Source of the DNA: Crocodylus rhombifer
Taxonomy: Eukaryota; Chordata; Crocodylia; Crocodylidae
Length of the DNA: 64,000 nt
Direction of reading: 5' to 3'
Assembly: GCA_038503035.1 (NCBI GenBank)
Contig: JAVSML010021644.1
Location: forward strand, 159,690 to 223,689
Both the position numbers and the translations under genes were made by a program. Every line of letters begins with the position of its first letter. Position 1 is the stretch's first letter. Positions 58,053 to 64,000 of this stretch are shown piece by piece. The notes under the pieces were generated by a model that saw only the letters and a list, made by a program, of their open reading frames with translations, searched no databases and was not told where the DNA came from.

Positions 58053-58302
58053 CCTTTCTTTTCTTACAACACTGCTTGACAGAAAGGGAGTGGCTCCCTC
58101 ATCAGCACTGACGTGGGATGGCCAGACTGCTCTCTTAGGGCTGGATTGTGATCTGCCTTTGTGTGGGAAGGTACAAGGGCGGCACAAAGTGTGGAGACTT
58201 CTGGCATAGCTCCCCTTTTGCACACCTACCCAGAGCCAGTTGCAATAACAGTCTACCAACTCTCTTTGTCCCTGGCAAATCAGGCCATGGAAAGGCACTA
58301 CA

Positions 58303-58318
58303 TTTGTAGTGCTACAAA
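58303..58318. repeat. Palindrome TTTGTAG-TG-CTACAAA
   Basis: Perfect 7-bp arms around two bases. A related palindrome lies 280 bp downstream. Confidence 0.85.
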
Positions 58319-58581
58319 AGCCAAGGGGACAGACATGCATGCCTTCAGTAGTACTACAAAAATCACCTAAGAGCTATAGAAATGTTCTGTGATGAAACAG
58401 GATCTTATCTGTAGCACTGCATGCCTGACCCCCAATCCCCAACAGCTGACCCATGCCTTCTTCCCTCCCACAGAAAATGGAGAGCGAGTGGCAGGGACTG
58501 GAGCTGGACAGCCCTGGAGGAGTGCAGCCTGCCTGCTCCCCCTTTCCCTGCCACATTTTTGTAGTGCTTTCAAGTGCTGTG

Positions 58582-58603
58582 GCATTTGTAGAGCTACAAA
58601 TGC
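58582..58603. repeat. Palindrome GCATTTGTAG-AG-CTACAAATGC
   Basis: Perfect 10-bp arms around two bases. Same core as 58303-58318; the two may be marks of one element family. Confidence 0.85.
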
Positions 58604-58744
58604 ACATGCCCATGACTGCAATCAGTCCAGAGGAGCAGAGAACAGGTTATGTTCTTCCTCCTTATTAGCCTGATGCTCTGAGAAAAGGAGCCACTTCCAA
58701 CAGTTGGAGCAGAGCGCACTTCCCATGAGAACCCAGCAGGAGAC

Positions 58745-58870
58745 GGAGGTCAGGACAATGCTTGTTTTACAGAATGGAAAACTGAAGCCTAGGGGCTTGC
58801 CCAGGGTAATCCTTCAGGCTAATGGCAGACCTGAAGATAGAGCACAGGTGTCCTATGAATCCCCAGTTTG
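58745..58870 (+). repeat. MIR/CORE-type SINE fragment
   Basis: TGTTTTACAGAATGGAAAAC, TGAAGCCTAGGGGCTTGCCC, AGGGTAATCC and GGCAGACCTGAAGATAGAGC follow the MIR 3' half (TTTTACAGATGRGGAAACTGAGGC..GTCACAC..GGCAGAGC). Confidence 0.65.
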
Positions 58871-59254
58871 AGCACTATCCACCTGACGGGCCCCTTAGTT
58901 ACTAGGCAGCTTACAGAGTGACGTGTAATGCCCCTCTCATCCCAGGATGGTGCGTGTAGCACCAAGATACCACAATGATGGGTGTAGAATAGGTAGAAAA
59001 GTAAATGAAATTTAGTACAAATCTCAAGTTTGCTAATCATTAAGCCCCATCTGCTCCTTGCAGTATACACCTTACAGATTTTTTTGACTGAAAAACTTAT
59101 GGTAGGCAAAATTTACATTTTTTCCATCTATATTTATAGACAGTTTACATTTTTCCAAACCGCCTCAAGCAATTACGCCATATTTGTTCTCTACCTTTTC
59201 TTGAATTAACTAAGTTGCATAAATCATCTGAAACTAGCAGACACTATGCTTATA

Positions 59255-59262
59255 CTCTAGAG
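59255..59262 (+). repeat. hAT target octamer, copy 1
   Basis: CTCTAGAG, left target duplication of the first hAT. Confidence 0.8.
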
Positions 59263-59646
59263 GAGGGCTGTCCACCTTCAGATAGCTCAGGGAATGCCTT
59301 CAATCAGTGTGGCATGCCCCAGGCTGCAGTGCACACCATGTGGGCCACATGCATTGGGGCTGCATACTGCATGAGCTCGCTGGGACTTCTACCATGCAGG
59401 CCACAAACTCCCCCCACCTCTCCAGTACCACCCTACTAGTGTGGTCCATATAAGCTTTCCCATGCCATTGCTCCATGGGCAGTGGACTCACTGGTCCCCC
59501 TTCTGCTGTGCTGCCCTGTCTCAAACCCTAGTCACAGCAACAGCAGGAGCATTGAGGGGAGTGACAGCCAAGCAGGAGCCAGCAGGCACCAGCTTAACTC
59601 CCTGTGGGCCAGATGAGGCCTGCAGGCTCCCAGTTGAACAGCCTTG
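59263..59646. mobile_element. Non-autonomous hAT element (first of tandem pair)
   Basis: Left end GAGGGCTGTCCACCTTC (first base drifted from C), right end inverted CAAGGCTGTTCAACTGG. Octamers CTCTAGAG and CTCTAGAC flank it. 384 bp, GC-rich, non-coding. Confidence 0.75.
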
Positions 59647-59654
59647 CTCTAGAC
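59647..59654 (+). repeat. hAT target octamer, copy 2, shared
   Basis: CTCTAGAC. It is at once the right duplication of the first hAT and the left duplication of the second. Confidence 0.8.
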
Positions 59655-59828
59655 CAGTGGTTCTCAACCCGTGGGCCACATGTGGCCCAAATCAGCGTGC
59701 TGCTGCGACCCATGTGACATCCTGTTCATTTTTTTTTAAATGGATACACATAAGTGTGGGTACATCCTGTGTAATACATTGAGAGCTGCAAGTGTGGCCC
59801 ACTATGGCAAATGGGTTGAGAACCACTG
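59655..59828. mobile_element. Non-autonomous hAT element (second of tandem pair)
   Basis: Left end CAGTGGTTCTCAACCCGTGG and right end inverted CAGTGGTTCTCAACCCATTT agree at 15 or more bases. 174 bp, flanked by CTCTAGAC and CTCTAGAG. Confidence 0.88.
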
Positions 59829-59836
59829 CTCTAGAG
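59829..59836 (+). repeat. hAT target octamer, copy 3
   Basis: CTCTAGAG, right duplication of the second hAT. Confidence 0.8.
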
Positions 59837-60757
59837 AAAGGCATATTGCTTTATTTTTTAAAATCAGTAAAATAAAAACATGTATGTGAGCTCAGATATT
59901 TTTATAAGTTTTGTCTGGCAGCTTCAGACATCACAGCCAAGTTTAGGTGTGTTGGTGTTTAGCACTTAAAGATGCCAGTGAGACTCATGATTTCTAGAAA
60001 GTACTGAGAATCTACCTTCTGAAAATTATACCTGTTCAAGGCGTCCAAAAGTTCTATACCCAAGGTCACCAATAACTTTTGCAAATTTTAGCCTGTGTAA
60101 GCATATCATCTGTACCAGAGGATGCTTCACAAGACCCAAGCATGTTTGCTTTCTATGTCATTAACCCATTCTACTCACCTCAATCCTGACTGAATTATGG
60201 TACTGTACACAGGTGACCACTGTACTCTTTTCTTCCATATCTCAAAAAATGAAATGCACTGGCTTTTTGCCACCTAAAACATGTAATGAATTCCTTTCCT
60301 TACATTACTTGTGCTGGAATCTCATCTATATTTCTTCAGCATATAATTCAGCACAGCTAAATGCTACATTGGTAATTAAAGTGCTATATTAAAAATGGAA
60401 TAATTTTGCTTTCTAACTCATAATCTTATTTTCCTAACAACAGCATTTAAGTTATTTTATTCAAGAGTAGGTTGTTCTTTCTGTCAAAACACATTCAGGG
60501 TCTTAGTATAGTTCCTGCCTTATGCTTTTCTTTTCAGGTCTACTCAGCTCAGTAATTTGCCCTTCCCTTCCCTTCTGTTCATTTATTCCAGCAGAGACAT
60601 TCATTGATAAAGGAGCTGAACAGAAAGGAGTAGAGTTGTAATTCTCCCTGGGATATTTATGTTCAGTAGACTAACCTTCTTGCTACAACAGAAACTATTA
60701 ATCAGGAAATTACTGAAGAGAATGTGCTACCTTATTGAGTCTATTAGCAGGAGCTGG
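59837..60757. other. Unique AT-rich DNA, no gene seen
   Basis: No repeat or coding signal recognised. Confidence 0.4.
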
Positions 60758-61145
60758 TCATAGATTTTTAAAGCCAGACCAACCACTGTGATCAGCAAGT
60801 CTGATCTCTTGGTATAAAATAGGCTGAGGACTTCACCTGGAGTCTCTTGTATCAGGTCTGTAGCCTCTGGCTAAGCTGAAGCACTTCTTTTGGAAAGACA
60901 CCTGTTCCTGATTAAAGATAGCTGGTGAGGGAAGCCCTCAGGAACTTGTTCTAACAGAGTATTATCCTCACCATGAACGCTCTGCACCTTACTCCTAGTC
61001 TGAGCTTCTCTAGCCTTGGTTTCCAGCCATGGCATCTCATGATGCTTTTCTCTGTGAAGCAGAAATATAATCTACCATCAAAGATCTCTTCATCATTGTA
61101 GGGATCTGGAAACAGAGATCAAGTCAGCTCTCGCCCTTAAATAAA
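60758..61145 (-). mobile_element. CR1 3' end, divergent subfamily, minus strand
   Basis: On the plus strand TCATAGATTTTTAAAGCCAG, CCACTGTGATCAGCAAGTC, TGATCTCTTGG, AGGAACTTGTTCTAACAG and CTTACTCCTAGTCTGAGC follow, in order, the reverse complement of a CR1 subfamily 3' region common in turtles. About 390 bp, with an inactive C-terminal coding part. Confidence 0.7.
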
Positions 61146-61189
61146 TGGGACTGGATTTCTCCCATCTCAACGTAAACCATTTTTTTCAG

Positions 61190-61760
61190 GGTGGACCCTG
61201 CTAGTCCCCCCAGGCATCAGACCTTCTCCCAAGTACCTAGTCCTTCCTGGGCTCAAGCTCTCTCTCTCTCTGGGCCCCAGGCCCATCTCTTCCAAGGCCT
61301 GCTCTGGCCCCACACTCTGCCTCTCAATGGCCCCCACTCTCTCCCCTGGACCCCCGACCCTCTATTCTTTTGGCCTTTTTCTCTTTCACTGTGCCGGTTG
61401 GGACCCCATACCTCCCCTTCAGTCCCTTCCACAACCACCAGATGTTGTTCATCACCAGCCCTCTCAGGCCATTGCCTGTCTCCAGGCCTATCTGTTCCAA
61501 GACCTGCTTCACCTCCCTCGGGCTCTGCTGTCTTCGCCAGCTGGGCTTTGGGCACCCTGGCCCTCCATTCTCTGCTGCCCCTTTCCAGGCTATGGCTTCA
61601 CTTGCTCCTGTTCTTATGTCTATCTGGTCCAAGGCCTGGCCTGTTCCTGTGCCCTACCATACCTCCATCTTTAAGCATGACCTACAGCCCCTGCTCCCGG
61701 CGTGTGCTGACACAAGGTCATGAGGGTTTCCATTGTCATGGGATCAGCCCCTTTTAAAGA
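61190..61760. repeat. CT-rich low-complexity or minisatellite block
   Basis: Strong strand asymmetry (C+T on the plus strand). The phrase GGCCTATCTGTTCCAAGACC and two variants (about 61278, 61484, 61619) recur. Open frames of 100-188 codons on both strands overlap one another here, so the longest (61191-61757) is a composition effect. Confidence 0.55.
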
Positions 61761-62919
61761 GCTTTGTAGCAGGAGAGTGCTTTCAGTGGCCGACTGTGTG
61801 ACAAAACGTCACTTGTGTTAGCACCCTCAGTTGTGTTTACATGGCCTGCAGTTGCTGTAGACCTCCCCTTAGACTCCTTTGAAAATCCATGTTTCACACT
61901 GATTGCCTCCTGCCTACTACCCAGATGCTTCAGCCTATGCAGAAGTACGCTGAAAAGTGCCCATCGTGTTTGCTCAGTTACTAAAGCTAGGAGGACAATT
62001 TGCAGTCGGGGAATGTCTACTTCTTGGTGCCATCTGGTGGGTCCTCCAGTTTTCTCACAGGAAGTAGGCTAAAGCATGACCTGGGGACAAACAGGGATTT
62101 TCTGCAGCAGATGCCGAATTCAGTTTCTTCTGTTATGTTGCTGATGCAACTGCTAAATAACCGCATTTTGCGGAAACTTGAGACTTCCTGACTGCATGAG
62201 AATATTAGTGGTTTATCTCATTAACCAGATGAAAGGGGTGGTAGGTGTGGTGTTCACTGATCAACACCCATTCCCTTAATGAAATCCAGGTCCCACAAAC
62301 ACCTCAGTAAAATACCCATTTCTTAGTCATGGCTTCTTCCATTCAGCCTCCCCTCCGGGGCATATGGAGTACAGGATTTAGACTAAAATTGGCCTTTCAC
62401 AGCCGCCTTCCAGAGAGTATCATTTCCCCAGGGCATGTTAGCAGCTCCTGCAGCTGCAGAGACTGACAGGCGATAGCTGAATAGAGACATATGCATGCGT
62501 TTATTATATCACAAATCCATTCAGTGAAAACAGAAGGGAAGAAAAGAGACATTTAACCTTTCAGCCTTCACTATTCAATTTTCAAAGTTTTCCAGAGGAG
62601 TCTTATTATACAATATAATCCTAGTAATTACAAGTGGACTGTAGTGAGTAATTAAAAGAATTTGTGTGTAAGCAGCAAATGATGAACTAGGTAGAGCCTG
62701 TCACATGCACCAGTTTTATTTCAAGTCACAGAGGGTCTAAACTTCTATGTCCTTGCTACAGGAAACTGCTCAATTAATAACACTAGCAGAGTCTGAAATC
62801 TTTACCAAACTGGTCTTTTAACAGTGCTTCAATTTCCCTATCAAATATGGTTCATTCTGGTCATACAGGGTAACTTGTCCCAGGAATAAGGACAGAAAAT
62901 GCTGTAAGAATCTCTAATG
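61761..62919. other. Unique DNA, no gene seen
   Basis: GTGACAAAACGTCAC (61798-61812) is a short palindrome. 62420-62720 is repeat-free AT-rich DNA. Confidence 0.4.
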
Positions 62920-63224
62920 TAGCTTTCTCAATCTTTTTAGACAAGGCATCTCTTGTTACACTCAAGAGAATCCCTCATAAAATGCCAGTTCTTACCTTTC
63001 ACTTGGTTTTTAACTACAGAAGAGTATCAGAGCAATTCTCATTCTGCAAAGAACTGAGAGAAACCACAACAGGCCAGAATATATTTGACACTATGGATTC
63101 TATTTGAAATCTCTGGGTTTATCCTGTGAACCACGTGTAGGTGTTTGGACACCCAAAGAGTGCTAATATTGAGCAGCACCTCTCAGCACCCCATGGTGCT
63201 ATGGCACCCAATTGAGAATCACAG
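62920..63224. mobile_element. Non-autonomous hAT element with matched TSD
   Basis: Left end TAGCTTTCTCAATCTTTTTA, right end inverted CTGTGATTCTCAATTGGG. Flanking octamers CTCTAATG (62912-62919) and CTCTAAAG (63225-63232) agree at 7 of 8. 305 bp, non-coding. Confidence 0.72.
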
Positions 63225-63232
63225 CTCTAAAG

Positions 63233-64000
63233 TAAGAGCTGGGTCTACCAGCCTGTCTTTAATTTCACCACCATCACCAAAGGGAGGTAGATGAATGGAG
63301 AAAAGGATCGTGCAGAAGATCAGTGAGTGTTTTCTGTGGATACATTAGGGTCAGCATCCATGTAAACACAGGAGCAGATGCAAGGCACAATGAAGAACTG
63401 AGAATTAGAATCCACTTACTCACCAGGCTGGAGAGCCACTCCACAAAACCTGTCATATCCGTATTATATGGTTAGAGTGGGTTGCTATTTCCATAACTCC
63501 CCCTCTTCCCCCACATCACTGTAAATTCACCAGAAAAGGGATTGTTTTACTGTATGTTTGCATATCACCAAGCATGTTGGGGCCTCTCAGCTCTATTGTA
63601 ATAAATAACAACCACTAACCTCAACCGCACATTATCAGAAGACTCATTAGCATTTATGCCAGGAACCACATAAGTCCTTTGTAACTTAAAACAGTTTCCA
63701 CATCTTCTCCCTATAGAACATGTGTGGCCTAGTTTCACATGCAGCAAAGCTATATTCTAAAAGGAATATCCCTTATCTAATTTCTTTCTTGCTGTTCCAC
63801 ACATTGGCATGAGCTCAGAGAAGCTGGCATAAATGATTTCCTTATGATGTTTTGGCAAAAAGTTTTCCAAAGAAGAGATGGTACCAAGAGAAACAAGATG
63901 ACTTTGCTATGGGTAACAAGCAAGACATAACACACACTCACAAACAATTCATGATGAAATATAAAGCATGCTATAATGTAATCATGAAATACCCCACAAT
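63233..64000. other. Unique DNA, no gene seen
   Basis: No repeat or coding signal recognised up to the window end. Confidence 0.4.

Larger units (their letters stand above)
57282..58735. other. Unique and simple-repeat DNA
   Basis: Contains G16 at 57951-57966, an AAAGG array (58023-58052) and two strong palindromes at 58303-58318 and 58582-58603. No gene. Confidence 0.45.

Noticed and set aside
61191..61757. 188-codon open frame, plus strand
   Set aside because: It lies in a CT-rich repeated block with long open frames in other plus frames and on the minus strand; no domain, and leucine/serine/proline content follows composition.

Overview
This window reads as nuclear DNA of a sauropsid vertebrate, most likely a crocodilian or a turtle. 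The clues are several CR1 non-LTR retrotransposon pieces with the sauropsid-type 3' end and octamer tail, many short hAT elements with CAG(N)GGTTCTCAA-type ends, worn MIR/CORE-type SINEs, an L1/Tx1-type LINE and remnants that look Penelope-like. The species cannot be fixed from sequence alone. Two 10-base N runs (25308-25317 and 39773-39782) mark assembly gaps.

I find no host protein-coding exon, rRNA, functional tRNA or other host gene that I can defend. The long open frames are either retrotransposon reverse transcriptases (CR1 at 37138-37935 minus and 38219-39168 plus; an L1/Tx1-like one at 16900-18515) or open stretches in GC- or CT-rich repeats. The window is therefore intergenic or deep intronic DNA.

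Layout: 1-7.2 kb holds a broken LINE in two opposed pieces (940-2005), an L1-like ORF2 tail (5215-5760, minus) and a GC-rich LTR-like block with a minisatellite (6122-7200). 7.3-16.8 kb is mostly AT-rich single-copy DNA with a SINE and one small hAT. 16.8-18.8 kb is the clearest single insertion: a 5'-truncated LINE bounded by identical 18-bp target-site duplications. 19.4-25.7 kb carries hAT elements, a CR1 scrap, a SINE and GC-rich repeat DNA. 25.7-35.1 kb is largely unique and includes candidate conserved non-coding stretches. 35.2-39.2 kb is a pile-up of CR1 copies in both orientations, with a hAT remnant and an internal 63-bp duplication in the reverse transcriptase. 39.9 and 50.2 kb hold hammerhead-ribozyme-like relics. 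44.5-46.8 kb is very rich in inverted repeats and ends in a hAT. 49-57.3 kb mixes MITEs, hAT elements and CR1 3' ends. 59.2-59.8 kb contains two hAT elements inserted end to end through the same target motif. 60.7-63.2 kb has a CR1 3' end, a CT-rich block and another hAT.

The sequence features act as a record of successive insertions rather than as a gene system. I see no operon, defence locus or novel enzyme. The most informative observations are the tandem reuse of one TCTAGA-type site by two hAT elements, the hairpin cascade at 46.0-46.35 kb and its partial copy at 49.15 kb, the hammerhead-like relics, and the CR1 nest.
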